Shown here piece after piece: positions 10,016 through 18,373 of a stretch of 64,000 nucleotides of DNA (position 1 is its first letter; each line of letters begins with the position of its first letter). The notes under the pieces were generated by a model. The model made no database searches. It was given only the letters and a program-made list of their open reading frames with translations, and was not told the DNA's origin. The stretch spans positions 806,001 to 870,000 of the forward strand of contig NZ_CP142104.1 of assembly GCF_035751725.1 (NCBI RefSeq), in the 5' to 3' direction. The DNA comes from Pseudomonas frederiksbergensis (GTDB lineage Bacteria; Pseudomonadota; Gammaproteobacteria; Pseudomonadales; Pseudomonadaceae). The position numbers were made by a program, and so were the translations under genes.

Positions 10016-10360
10016 TCAGGCAAACACGAAATATTTGCGCACGGTCTCGACCACTTCCCAAGTACCTTTCATGCCCGGCTCGACGACGAAGATGTCACCG
10101 GCGCGCAGATGGATCGGCTCCATGCCGTCCGGCGTAATCACACAGTAGCCTTCCTGGAAATGGCAGTACTCCCACTTCACATAATCCACACGCCATTTGC
10201 CCGGCGTGCAGATCCAGGTGCCCATGATCTTGCTGCCGTCTTCGCTGGTGTACGCGTTGAGGTTGACGGTGTGCGGGTCGCCTTCGAGTTTTTCCCATTT
10301 GCAGGCGTCGAGTACGGGCAGCGGATGGGTGTCGCGCAGGACGGTGATGGGTGCGGTCAT
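10016..10360 (-). CDS. Cupin-domain protein (Cupin_3 type)
   Basis: 114 residues forming one small beta-barrel: an N-terminal strand region, GTWICTPGKWRVDY, then WEYCHFQEGYCVIT and HLRAGDIFVVEPGMKG, the pattern of the Cupin_3 (DUF861) family. The start at 10360 has a GGAG six bases upstream; the frame stays open to 10633 but that extension is low-complexity and lacks a ribosome site. Members of this family bind small metabolites, but the substrate here cannot be read. Divergent transcription does not link it to a pathway. Confidence 0.8.
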   Translation of the reverse strand: MTAPITVLRDTHPLPVLDACKWEKLEGDPHTVNLNAYTSEDGSKIMGTWICTPGKWRVDYVKWEYCHFQEGYCVITPDGMEPIHLRAGDIFVVEPGMKGTWEVVETVRKYFVFA

Positions 10361-10457
10361 GTGAGCTCCGAAAGGGGCAGAAAAGAACAGGCACCCTAAC
10401 GCGCGGCATGGGCGGGTAGATGTCTGTGGTCGACACCGGGCTATCCAGAAGCGCGCA

Positions 10458-11339
10458 TCACTCGGCCAGATGCCGGGCCAGGGTCTTGGCGTAGGCAGGC
10501 AAGCCTTCGAAGTTACGGGCGCAGAGCAGCAAGGCCCGGTTGGCCCAGCCCTCTTGCAGCGGGACACAGTGATACGACGGCTCGAATGGGCGCCGGTCGA
10601 TGGCAGCCTTGGGCACGATGGCAATGCCAGCACCGTGCGCGACCATGCGGATCACCCCGTCGAAACCGTCGGCGCGAATGCGGATTTGCATGCGCGAGCC
10701 GATGTGCAGCGCCTGTTCTTCCAGATGGATCGCCAAGGCGCTGGAGGCATTCAGGCCGACATAGTCGTGGCTGAGGGTCTCGCTGAAACGCACGGTACGG
10801 CCGTCAGCCAGAGGGTGTCCGGTCGGTAGGAGCAATACCAGCGGGTCGTCGCGAAAAGGCCAGGCCTGAAGGCCATCGGTGTCCACCGCGTCGGAAACGA
10901 TCCCCAGGTCCGCAGTGCCCTGGCGCAGTGCATGGGTGATCCGTGAACTGGGCAATTCCTGCAGGTCGATGTCGAGGTTGGGATAGGCCTTGAGAAAGCC
11001 GGCGAGCCGTTCTGGCAGGTACTCGGTCATGGCGCTGGTGTTGCACAGCAGCCGCACCCGGCCTTTGGTACCTTGGGCGTATTCGGCCAGGTCCTGCTGG
11101 AGGCGTTCGGCATGTTGCAACAGGATCCGCGCATGTTCGGCCAGGGCTTTTCCGGCCGGTGTCGGGGTTACGCCACGCCGCCCGCGTTCAAGCAGGTCGA
11201 TGCCCAGGGAGGCTTCCATGGCCCGGATCCGTGCACTGGCCGCTGCCAGGGACAAGTGGCTGCGAGTGGCGCCGGCGGTGATGTTGCCGGTGTCGAGGAT
11301 GTGCAGGTAGAGACGCAGGTCGGTGAGGTCGAAGTGCAT
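10458..11339 (-). CDS. LysR-family transcriptional regulator
   Basis: 293 residues: helix-turn-helix at the N-terminus (LRLYLHILDTGNITAGATRSHLSLAAASARIRAME) and a LysR substrate domain with STALPSSRITHALRQG-like effector-pocket sequence. It is divergent from the TauE/SafE-like permease gene at 11501 across a 161-base gap, so that permease is its likeliest target. The effector is unknown. Confidence 0.85.
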   Translation of the reverse strand: MHFDLTDLRLYLHILDTGNITAGATRSHLSLAAASARIRAMEASLGIDLLERGRRGVTPTPAGKALAEHARILLQHAERLQQDLAEYAQGTKGRVRLLCNTSAMTEYLPERLAGFLKAYPNLDIDLQELPSSRITHALRQGTADLGIVSDAVDTDGLQAWPFRDDPLVLLLPTGHPLADGRTVRFSETLSHDYVGLNASSALAIHLEEQALHIGSRMQIRIRADGFDGVIRMVAHGAGIAIVPKAAIDRRPFEPSYHCVPLQEGWANRALLLCARNFEGLPAYAKTLARHLAE

Positions 11340-11500
11340 GAGGCCGGTCTCAGATTCTGTGGTGTTTGGTATGCCGCCTTCGCGAGCCTGCTCGCCGAGG
11401 CGTCAGTAGCGTCAACAGAGTTCTAGCCTCTTGCAGAAAGAGAGGCACCCTCAGTATATGGCACATTTCAAAACCAGGGCCCGGGGCGCACGATAGGCCC

Positions 11501-12265
11501 ATGGACACCCTCATCGCTTTCTATCAAAACCTCGGCCTGGCCCTTTCCCTGCTGGTGATTGGCACCTTCCTGCTGGCCGGCGCCGTCAAGGGAATGATCG
11601 GTCTCGGTCTACCTACCATCGCAATGGGCTTGCTTGGTCTGGCTCTGTCACCGGCGCAGGCTGCGGCGCTGCTGATCATTCCGGCAACCCTGACGAACCT
11701 CTGGCAACTGGCGTTTGGTGGACATTTGACAGGGCTTACCCGGCGCCTCTGGCCGTTGCTGCTGGCGATTTTCATCGGCACCGGCCTCGGCACACTGTGG
11801 GGCGGCATGGTCGGCGGGGCCTGGGCGATACGAGGGCTCGGCGCGGCGCTGGTTGTCTATGCGTTGAGCGGATTGTGGTTGCCGACGTTGCAGGTCAGTG
11901 CCAGGCATGAAGGCTGGCTCGCCCCGTTCTGTGGACTGCTCACCGGTTTGATTACCTCGGCGACCGGGGTCTTCGTGATTCCGGCGGTGCCTTACTTGCA
12001 GGCGTTGGGTTTGAACAAGGATGAGCTGGTGCAGGCCTTGGGCCTGTCATTCACCGTTTCAACATTGGCCTTGGCAGTCGGGCTGTTGTGGCGAGGCGCC
12101 TTGGGCGGCGGGGAGCTGAGCGCTTCGCTGCTGGCGTTGGTGCCGGCGCTGTTGGGGATGTGGCTGGGGCAGTGGCTGCGCCAGCGGATCAGCGCCGTGT
12201 TATTCAAGCGGGTATTTTTTATCGGCCTCGGCGTGCTCGGCGGCCATCTGCTGGTCAGCGGCTAG
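11501..12265 (+). CDS. TauE/SafE-family membrane permease
   Basis: 254 residues and about eight hydrophobic segments. The N-terminal half begins LLVIGTFLLAGAVKGMIGLGLPTIAMGLL and the second half repeats the pattern with GLLTGLITSATGVFVIPAVPYLQALG, the pseudo-symmetric TauE/SafE (DUF81) architecture. Family members export sulfite, sulfoacetate or other small organic anions. Start is the ATG at 11501; the open frame before it crosses the LysR promoter region. The last 11 bases overlap the convergent monooxygenase gene. Confidence 0.85.
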   Translation: MDTLIAFYQNLGLALSLLVIGTFLLAGAVKGMIGLGLPTIAMGLLGLALSPAQAAALLIIPATLTNLWQLAFGGHLTGLTRRLWPLLLAIFIGTGLGTLWGGMVGGAWAIRGLGAALVVYALSGLWLPTLQVSARHEGWLAPFCGLLTGLITSATGVFVIPAVPYLQALGLNKDELVQALGLSFTVSTLALAVGLLWRGALGGGELSASLLALVPALLGMWLGQWLRQRISAVLFKRVFFIGLGVLGGHLLVSG

Positions 12266-12569
12266 CCGAGGATGGGCTGAGCATGTCGACACGGCGAATA
12301 TCGAAGTCGCGCTCCAGGTAATCCATGCGCTGTTCGAAGAATTGTTTCATGTGCGGCAGGTTCGAGTGCACGTCCAGATCAGCCTGGGACGCCCATATTT
12401 CATAGAAGATAAATAACGTCGGGTCCTGCTGATCCCTCAGCATGTGGTATTCGATGCAGCCGGGCTCGGCGCGACTGGGTTCGACGTAGGCGCGGAACAA
12501 CGCTTCGAAGGCTTCGGCTTTTTCCGGGCGGGTCTTGGCATGCAGGATGAAGCCGTGCAATTCACTCAT
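12255..12569 (-). CDS. Antibiotic-biosynthesis-type monooxygenase (ABM) domain protein
   Basis: 104 residues, a single ferredoxin-like ABM domain: FILHAKTRPEKAEAFEALFRAYVEPSRAEPGCIEYHMLRD and later FIFYEIWASQADLDVHSNLPHMKQF. This resembles YgiN-type quinol monooxygenases, which oxidise quinols without a cofactor. A good AGGAG site precedes the ATG. It is divergent from the MdaB-like quinone reductase at 12767, the same pairing as mdaB-ygiN in enterics, which supports a quinone-cycle role. Confidence 0.82.
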   Translation of the reverse strand: MSELHGFILHAKTRPEKAEAFEALFRAYVEPSRAEPGCIEYHMLRDQQDPTLFIFYEIWASQADLDVHSNLPHMKQFFEQRMDYLERDFDIRRVDMLSPSSASR

Positions 12570-12766
12570 CAGGGTAGGCTCCTGGATGGAAGGTGCGGAA
12601 GATCTTACGGCAACAATAAGGCGCTTATTCGTGCGTTTTGATCAAAACAGTTTTGTCGTTGCAGTGCTTATTTCTTGCGAAGTGCATCGGTACTCTGCCG
12701 CCATCATTTTCAATCTTCCATTGGCGTCGGCCCAGCGGCCCCGCCTTGGAACCGATGAGGCTCCCG

Positions 12767-13357
12767 ATGAAAAAAGTCCTGCTTCTCAATGGCGGCAAAC
12801 AATTCGCCCATTCCGACGGTCGCTATAACGCCACCCTTCACGACACCGCGCTAAGCGTCCTGGACCGTGGCGGCCTGGATGTGAAAACCACCTTCATCGA
12901 CGGTGGCTATGACATCAAGGAAGAAGTCGCCAAATTTCTCTGGGCCGACGTGATCATTTACCAGATGCCCGGCTGGTGGATGGGGGCCCCATGGACCGTG
13001 AAGAAATACATCGACGAAGTTTTCACCGAAGGCCACGGCAGCCTCTATGCCAGCGACGGCCGCACGCGTTCCGATGCTTCGCAAAAGTACGGCAGCGGCG
13101 GCCTGGTGCAGGGCAAGCAGTACATGTTGTCGCTGACCTGGAACGCCCCGCAGCAAGCCTTCGACGACCCGAGCGACTTCTTCGAAGCCAAGGGTGTGGA
13201 CGCCGTGTACTTCCCGTTCCACAAGGCCAATCAGTTTCTTGGCATGACTGGCCTGCCGACCTTCCTGTGCGTAGACGTGATGAAGCGCCCGAACATCGAG
13301 GAAGATGTGGCGCGGTATGAGCGGCATTTGATCGAGGTGTTCGGCCTTTCGCGGTAA
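12767..13357 (+). CDS. mdaB: MdaB-like NADPH:quinone reductase
   Basis: 196 residues of the flavodoxin-like NAD(P)H dehydrogenase (quinone) family. N-terminal MKKVLLLNGGKQFAHSDGRYN binds the FMN/FAD phosphate; YQMPGWWMGAPWTVKKYIDEVF is the MdaB signature. It reduces quinones by two electrons, avoiding semiquinone radicals. The start follows GATGAGG; the open frame extends to 12638 but has no support. Neighbours are the divergent ABM monooxygenase and a co-directional LysR gene 42 bases downstream. Confidence 0.88.
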   Translation: MKKVLLLNGGKQFAHSDGRYNATLHDTALSVLDRGGLDVKTTFIDGGYDIKEEVAKFLWADVIIYQMPGWWMGAPWTVKKYIDEVFTEGHGSLYASDGRTRSDASQKYGSGGLVQGKQYMLSLTWNAPQQAFDDPSDFFEAKGVDAVYFPFHKANQFLGMTGLPTFLCVDVMKRPNIEEDVARYERHLIEVFGLSR

Positions 13358-13399
13358 TCCGGCTACTATCGGGACTTGCCTGAAAGCGAGAGGACATTT

Positions 13400-14317
13400 G
13401 TGAAAGCCAGATCCGACGAGTTGCAGATTTTCGTCTGCGTGATCGAATGCGGATCCATCTCCGCTGCCGCCGAGCAAGTCGGGCAGACGCCCTCGGCGGT
13501 CAGTCGCACGTTGTCGCGGCTGGAGGCAAAGCTCGACACCACGTTGATCAACCGCACCACGCGGCGCATGGACTTGACCGAAGAGGGCAAGTATTTCTTT
13601 GAACAGGCCAAGGGCATTCTCGACCAGATGGATGAACTGGAAGAGCGTCTGTCGTCTCGCCAGAAAAATCCCGCCGGGCGCCTGCGGATCAACGCCGCAT
13701 CGCCGTTCATGCTCCACGCCATCGTTCCCCACATCGACGAGTTCCGCACGCTCTACCCGGATATCCAGCTGGAGCTCAACAGCAACGACTTGATCATCGA
13801 TTTGCTCGAACAGAGCACGGATGTCGCCATCCGCATCGGCACCCTCACTGATTCGACACTGCACGCCCGCTCGCTGGGGTGCAGTCCGTTGCACATCCTG
13901 GCGAGCCCGACTTACCTGAAGCAACGTGGCACGCCCAAGAGCGTCGCCGAGCTGGTCGAGCATTCGTTGTTGGGATTTGCCCAGAACGACGGGCTCAACC
14001 AGTGGCCGCTGCGTCATCAGCACGGTGATCGCTGGGCGATCCAGCCGGCCATCAGCGCGTCCAGCGGCGAAACGGTGCGTCACCTGGCCCTGCAAGGGCA
14101 GGGCATTGCCTGCCTGTCGGACTTCATGACCCGTGACGACATCCAAACCGGTCGGCTGAAGGTGCTGCTTGCCGACGCCAACAGCGGCTACCGCCAGCCC
14201 ATCAACGCGGTGTACTACCGCAACTCCCAACTGGCCCTGCGGATCCAGTGTTTCCTGGACTTTATCCAGGGCAAGCTCGCCGAATACGCCTCGCGGGAGT
14301 TCAAGGCTGATTCGTGA
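13400..14317 (+). CDS. LysR-family regulator downstream of mdaB
   Basis: 305 residues starting with GTG at 13400 (GAGAGGACATTT upstream gives the ribosome site). Helix-turn-helix: LQIFVCVIECGSISAAAEQVGQTPSAVSRTLSRLE, followed by a LysR effector domain (GRLRINAASPFMLHAIVPHIDEFR). Close and co-directional with mdaB, so the two may share a transcript. The effector may be a redox-active compound, but that is inference from the neighbour. Confidence 0.85.
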   Translation: MKARSDELQIFVCVIECGSISAAAEQVGQTPSAVSRTLSRLEAKLDTTLINRTTRRMDLTEEGKYFFEQAKGILDQMDELEERLSSRQKNPAGRLRINAASPFMLHAIVPHIDEFRTLYPDIQLELNSNDLIIDLLEQSTDVAIRIGTLTDSTLHARSLGCSPLHILASPTYLKQRGTPKSVAELVEHSLLGFAQNDGLNQWPLRHQHGDRWAIQPAISASSGETVRHLALQGQGIACLSDFMTRDDIQTGRLKVLLADANSGYRQPINAVYYRNSQLALRIQCFLDFIQGKLAEYASREFKADS

Positions 14318-14423
14318 CCTCAAGGCTTGAGTGATTTGGGCAAGGACCGGTTCTCGATACTCGTCCCGTCACTGATGTAGTCAAAGAGACATTTGCTTCC
14401 ACGGGTTTTGTGTCGGCGTCTTG

Positions 14424-15869
14424 TCAGTCGTGGTGCACGCCCGCGCGCTTGAGCATCCGCTTGCAACGCTCCGACAGATGGAACACGCGCAGATGCTTGC
14501 CAGCCTTGCTGTAGCGATCGCGCAGGGTCATCAACGCGGCGATGGCAGAGTAGTCGACGAAGCTCAAGTGACGACAATCGACCGTCACCAGGGCCGGGTC
14601 GTTGGCCGGGTCGAACTGATTGAGGAACTGAGTCGTCGAGGCGAAGAACAACGTGCCGTGCAGGTGATAAAGCTTGCTGCCGTCCGCCTCCATGTGCGCG
14701 TCGGCGTACAGCTCCCGGGCTTGTTGCCAGGCAAAGTTGAGCGCCGCGATGATGATTCCGCAAAGCACGGCGACGGCCAGGTCGGTGAACACAGTGATGA
14801 CGGTCACCGCGATGATCACCAGCACATCGTTGGCCGGTACTTTATTGACCACTCGCAACGATGCCCAGGCGAATGTCTGTTGCGACACCACGAACATCAC
14901 GCCCACCAGCGCCGCCAGCGGAATGCGCTCGATCAGCGGGGAAAGGAACAGCACGAACAGCAATACCATCACCCCAGCCACCACCCCCGACAACCGCCCG
15001 CGCCCGCCCGAGCTGAGGTTGATCATCGTCTGGCCGATCATCGCGCAACCGCCCATGCCGCCCAAAAGGCCGGAGGCCATGTTGGCCGCACCCAGCGCCA
15101 CGCACTCACGGTCCGGATAGCCACGGCTCTCGGTGATTTCGTCGGTCAGGTTCAGGGTCAGCAGGGTTTCCAGCAAACCGACCATCGCCATGATCACCGC
15201 ATAGGGCGCGACGATTTGCAGGGTTTCGAGGTTCCAGGGAATGTCTGGCAAGGCAAAGGTCGGCAAGCCGCCCGCGATGTGGGCCATATCGCCCAGCGTC
15301 CGGGTCGGCAGGCCGAGCAGATAGACCGCCAGGCCAACGCCCAGGATCGCCACAAGGGCCGGCGGCACGCTGCGGGTCAGGCGCGGCAGGAGGTAGACGA
15401 CGGCCATGGTCAGCGCCACCAGCCCACCCATCAGGTAGAGCGGGGTGCCGCTGAGCCAGACGCCGTCGTTCTTGAAATGCTCCAGTTGCGCCAGCGCAAT
15501 CACAATGGCCAAGCCATTGACGAAGCCGAGCATCACCGGGTGCGGCACCATGCGCACCAGCTTGCCCAGTCGTAACAGCCCGAACGCCATCATGATCAGC
15601 CCGCCCAGCAGCACGGTCGCCAACAGATACTGCACACCGTGTTGCACCACCAACGCGACGATCACCACGGCCATCGACCCCGCCGCGCCTGACACCATCC
15701 CGGGCCGACCGCCGAACAAAGCGGTCAGCGTGCAAATGATGAACGCGCCGTACAACCCCATCAGTGGGTTGAGGTGGGCCACCAGGGCGAAGGCAATGCA
15801 TTCGGGGAGCAAGGCGAAAGAGGTGGTGAGGCCGGCGAGGGCGTCGGCGCGAAGACGTGCTGGTTTCAT
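14424..15869 (-). CDS. SulP-family anion transporter with STAS domain
   Basis: 481 residues. The N-terminal part begins ADALAGLTTSFALLPECIAFALVAHLNPLMGLYGAF, the SulP/SLC26 signature, with about ten membrane spans. A cytoplasmic STAS domain closes the protein (HGTLFFASTTQFLNQFD, VDCRHLSFVDYSAIAAL). Family members carry sulfate, bicarbonate or other anions; the substrate cannot be told from sequence. Convergent with the LysR gene and divergent from the GntP permease. Confidence 0.88.
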   Translation of the reverse strand: MKPARLRADALAGLTTSFALLPECIAFALVAHLNPLMGLYGAFIICTLTALFGGRPGMVSGAAGSMAVVIVALVVQHGVQYLLATVLLGGLIMMAFGLLRLGKLVRMVPHPVMLGFVNGLAIVIALAQLEHFKNDGVWLSGTPLYLMGGLVALTMAVVYLLPRLTRSVPPALVAILGVGLAVYLLGLPTRTLGDMAHIAGGLPTFALPDIPWNLETLQIVAPYAVIMAMVGLLETLLTLNLTDEITESRGYPDRECVALGAANMASGLLGGMGGCAMIGQTMINLSSGGRGRLSGVVAGVMVLLFVLFLSPLIERIPLAALVGVMFVVSQQTFAWASLRVVNKVPANDVLVIIAVTVITVFTDLAVAVLCGIIIAALNFAWQQARELYADAHMEADGSKLYHLHGTLFFASTTQFLNQFDPANDPALVTVDCRHLSFVDYSAIAALMTLRDRYSKAGKHLRVFHLSERCKRMLKRAGVHHD

Positions 15870-15974
15870 GGTTTACCTGACTGGGCGCCGGTGGAGCGTC
15901 GGCTGCCGGGGAATGGTGCAAAAAACAGGGGCCGATGGTACGGAATTGAGTGCGGGGCTGCCAGCCACGAGGAC

Positions 15975-16002
15975 GATGAAAATCTTGCGCCGGATTTTCA
16001 TC
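15975..16002. repeat. 10-base inverted repeat upstream of gntP-like gene
   Basis: Perfect arms GATGAAAATC and GATTTTCATC separated by 8 bases. It lies in the 271-base gap between the SulP and GntP genes with no T-run, so it is more likely a binding site or mRNA structure than a terminator. Confidence 0.5.
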
Positions 16003-16048
16003 ACGGCCGTGTCGCGATGTCCGTCCGCGACAAATTTTACCTGTGCGC

Positions 16049-16103
16049 GAAAATTACTTTCAGTGGGTTTGAAGATTCCTCGTCGAAATGATTTATGAGT
16101 TTC
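16049..16103 (+). promoter_or_regulatory. GAAA/TTTC inverted half-sites upstream of gntP-rpiR operon
   Basis: Two short dyads, GAAAATTACTTTC (16049-16061) and GAAAT-N9-GTTTC (16085-16103), lie 38 to 92 bases before the permease start. RpiR-type regulators often bind GAAA/TTTC-like dyads, and the operon encodes one. This is a suggestion; the motifs are short. Confidence 0.3.
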
Positions 16104-16140
16104 ACAACACATCGACGTGACCCCATTCGAGGAGTAACGC

Positions 16141-17490
16141 ATGGCACCTGCTTTCGGATATTGGCTACTGGTCTACGCGGCCATCGCCATCATTGCGCTG
16201 ATCGTCCTGATCGCGCGCTATCGGCTCAATCCGTTCATCGTCATTACCCTGGTCTCCATTGGCCTGGCGCTGCTGGCCGGGATGCCGCCCTCGGGCGTGG
16301 TGGGGGCGTACGAGGCCGGTGTCGGCAAGACGTTGGGGCACATCGCGCTGGTGGTGGCCCTGGGCACGATGTTGGGCAAGATGATGGCTGAGTCCGGCGG
16401 GGCCGAGCGCATGGCGCAGACGCTGATCGAACGCTTCGGCGAGCGCAACGCCCACTGGGCGATGGTGTGCATTGCCTTCCTGGTGGGGCTGCCACTGTTC
16501 TTCGAGGTCGGTTTTGTATTGCTGGTGCCCATCGCGTTCACCATCGCCCGGCGTGTGGGCGTGTCGATCCTGATGGTGGGGCTGCCGATGGTCGCCGGGC
16601 TCTCGGTGGTCCATGCGCTGGTGCCGCCGCATCCGGCGGCGATGCTGGCGGTGCAGGCGTTCCAGGCTTCGGTGGGGCAGACCTTGCTGTACGCGATCCT
16701 GATCGGCATTCCCACCGCGATTATCGCAGGCCCCTTGTACGCCAAATTCATCGTGCCGCGCATCCAGCTGCCGGCCGAAAATCCGCTGGAGCGACAATTC
16801 CTCGACCGTGAACCGCGCGCCAACCTACCGGGTTTCGGCGTGACCCTGGGGACCATCCTGCTGCCGGTGATCCTGATGCTGATCGGCGGCTGGGCCAACC
16901 TGATCTCCACGCCGGGCAGCGGGTTCAACCAGTTCCTGCTTTTTATCGGCAACTCGGTGATCGCCTTGCTGCTGGCGACCATCCTCAGCTTCTGGACCCT
17001 CGGCCTGGCCCAGGGCTTCAACCGTGAGTCGATCCTCAAATTCACCAACGAATGCCTGGCACCGACCGCCAGCATCACTTTGCTGGTGGGCGCTGGCGGT
17101 GGTTTGAACCGGATCCTGGTGGACGCCGGGGTGACTCAGCAAATCGTCGGCCTGGCCCAGGAATTCCAATTGTCACCGCTGGTCATGGGCTGGTTGTTCG
17201 CCGCACTGATGCGCGTCGCCACGGGGTCGGCCACGGTGGCGATGACCACGGCCTCGGGCATCGTCGCGCCTGTGGCGATCGGCCTGGGTTATCCCCATCC
17301 CGAACTGCTGGTGCTGGCGACCGGCGCCGGGTCGGTTATCTTTTCCCACGTCAACGACGGCGGCTTCTGGCTGATCAAGGAATACTTCAATATGACCGTC
17401 ACCCAAACGTTCAAGACCTGGACGGTGCTTGAGACATTGATATCCCTGGTCGCGTTCGCCCTGACCCTAGGGCTTGCGCGCGTGCTTTGA
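16141..17490 (+). CDS. GntP-family permease (gluconate/organic acid:H+ symporter)
   Basis: 449 residues with about twelve membrane segments. The GntP family signature includes VGLPLFFEVGFVLLVPIAF, LPMVAGLSVVHALVPPHPAA and the C-terminal RVATGSATVAMTTASGI with SHVNDGGFWLIKEYF. Strong site CGAGGAG before the ATG. The RpiR regulator starts 21 bases on and the N-acyl-D-amino-acid deacylase follows, so the substrate is more likely an N-acyl-D-amino acid or its carboxylate product than gluconate. That specificity is inferred from context. Confidence 0.88.
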   Translation: MAPAFGYWLLVYAAIAIIALIVLIARYRLNPFIVITLVSIGLALLAGMPPSGVVGAYEAGVGKTLGHIALVVALGTMLGKMMAESGGAERMAQTLIERFGERNAHWAMVCIAFLVGLPLFFEVGFVLLVPIAFTIARRVGVSILMVGLPMVAGLSVVHALVPPHPAAMLAVQAFQASVGQTLLYAILIGIPTAIIAGPLYAKFIVPRIQLPAENPLERQFLDREPRANLPGFGVTLGTILLPVILMLIGGWANLISTPGSGFNQFLLFIGNSVIALLLATILSFWTLGLAQGFNRESILKFTNECLAPTASITLLVGAGGGLNRILVDAGVTQQIVGLAQEFQLSPLVMGWLFAALMRVATGSATVAMTTASGIVAPVAIGLGYPHPELLVLATGAGSVIFSHVNDGGFWLIKEYFNMTVTQTFKTWTVLETLISLVAFALTLGLARVL

Positions 17491-17511
17491 CCGCCACTGC
17501 AAGGAGCCGTC

Positions 17512-18372
17512 ATGGACATCCTCTACCAGATCCGCTCCCGCCAAGATTCCTTCAGCGCCGGCGAAGGAAGAATCGCTCGGCTGATGCTCGACGACGTAGG
17601 ATTTGCCGCCTCCGCCAGCCTGGAAGAATTGGCCCTGCGTGCCGAAGTCAGCAGCGCCACCCTGTCGCGCTTCGCCCGTACCGTCGGTTGTCGCGACCTG
17701 CGGGATTTGCGCCTGCAACTGGCCCAGGCCAGCGGCGTCGGCAGCCGTTTCCTCGACCCGGCCGGCGCGCCGGAACAGTCGGCGTTTTATGGACAGATCG
17801 TCGGCGACATCGAAGCGACCCTGCGCCAGCATCTGTCAGGGTTCGAAGAGTCGCGATTCGGCGACGCCGTGCGGATGATCGGCAAGGCACGAATGATCCA
17901 TGCGTTCGGCCTCGGTGGCTGGTCGGCGCTATGCGGCGAGGAACTGCAGGTGCGGCTGGTGCGTTTCGGCTACCCCATTGCCGCGTGCCGCGACCCGGTG
18001 ATGATGCGCATCACCGCCACCTCGCTGAGCAACCAGCATCTGGTTGTCGCCTGTTCCCTGACCGGGATCACGCCGGAGCTGTTGAGTGCAGTTGAGTTGG
18101 CCCGCAGCTACGGCGCGGCGATCCTGGCCATCACCCGCGCCGACTCGCCACTGGCCCAACTGGCCGACTGCGTGCTGCCCCTGCAAGGCGCCGAAACCTC
18201 GTTCATCTATAAACCCACGGCGGCGCGCTACGGCATGCTGCTGGCCATCGACGTACTCGCCACCGAGTTGGCGCTGGCCCATCCCGAAGACAATCAAGAG
18301 CGCCTGCGGCGAGTCAAACTCGCCCTCGACGATTACCGCGGCGGCGACGACCATTTGCCGCTGGGAGACTGA
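17512..18372 (+). CDS. RpiR/MurR-family regulator with SIS domain
   Basis: 286 residues. The N-terminal helix-turn-helix (FSAGEGRIARLMLDD, ASLEELALRAEVSSATLSRFARTVG) is followed by a sugar-isomerase (SIS) domain at about residues 120-260 (IHAFGLGGWSALCGEE, VACSLTGITPELL). SIS domains sense phosphosugars or related ligands. AAGGAG precedes the ATG. Sandwiched between permease and deacylase genes on the same strand, it probably regulates its own operon. Confidence 0.9.
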   Translation: MDILYQIRSRQDSFSAGEGRIARLMLDDVGFAASASLEELALRAEVSSATLSRFARTVGCRDLRDLRLQLAQASGVGSRFLDPAGAPEQSAFYGQIVGDIEATLRQHLSGFEESRFGDAVRMIGKARMIHAFGLGGWSALCGEELQVRLVRFGYPIAACRDPVMMRITATSLSNQHLVVACSLTGITPELLSAVELARSYGAAILAITRADSPLAQLADCVLPLQGAETSFIYKPTAARYGMLLAIDVLATELALAHPEDNQERLRRVKLALDDYRGGDDHLPLGD

Positions 18373-18373
18373 C

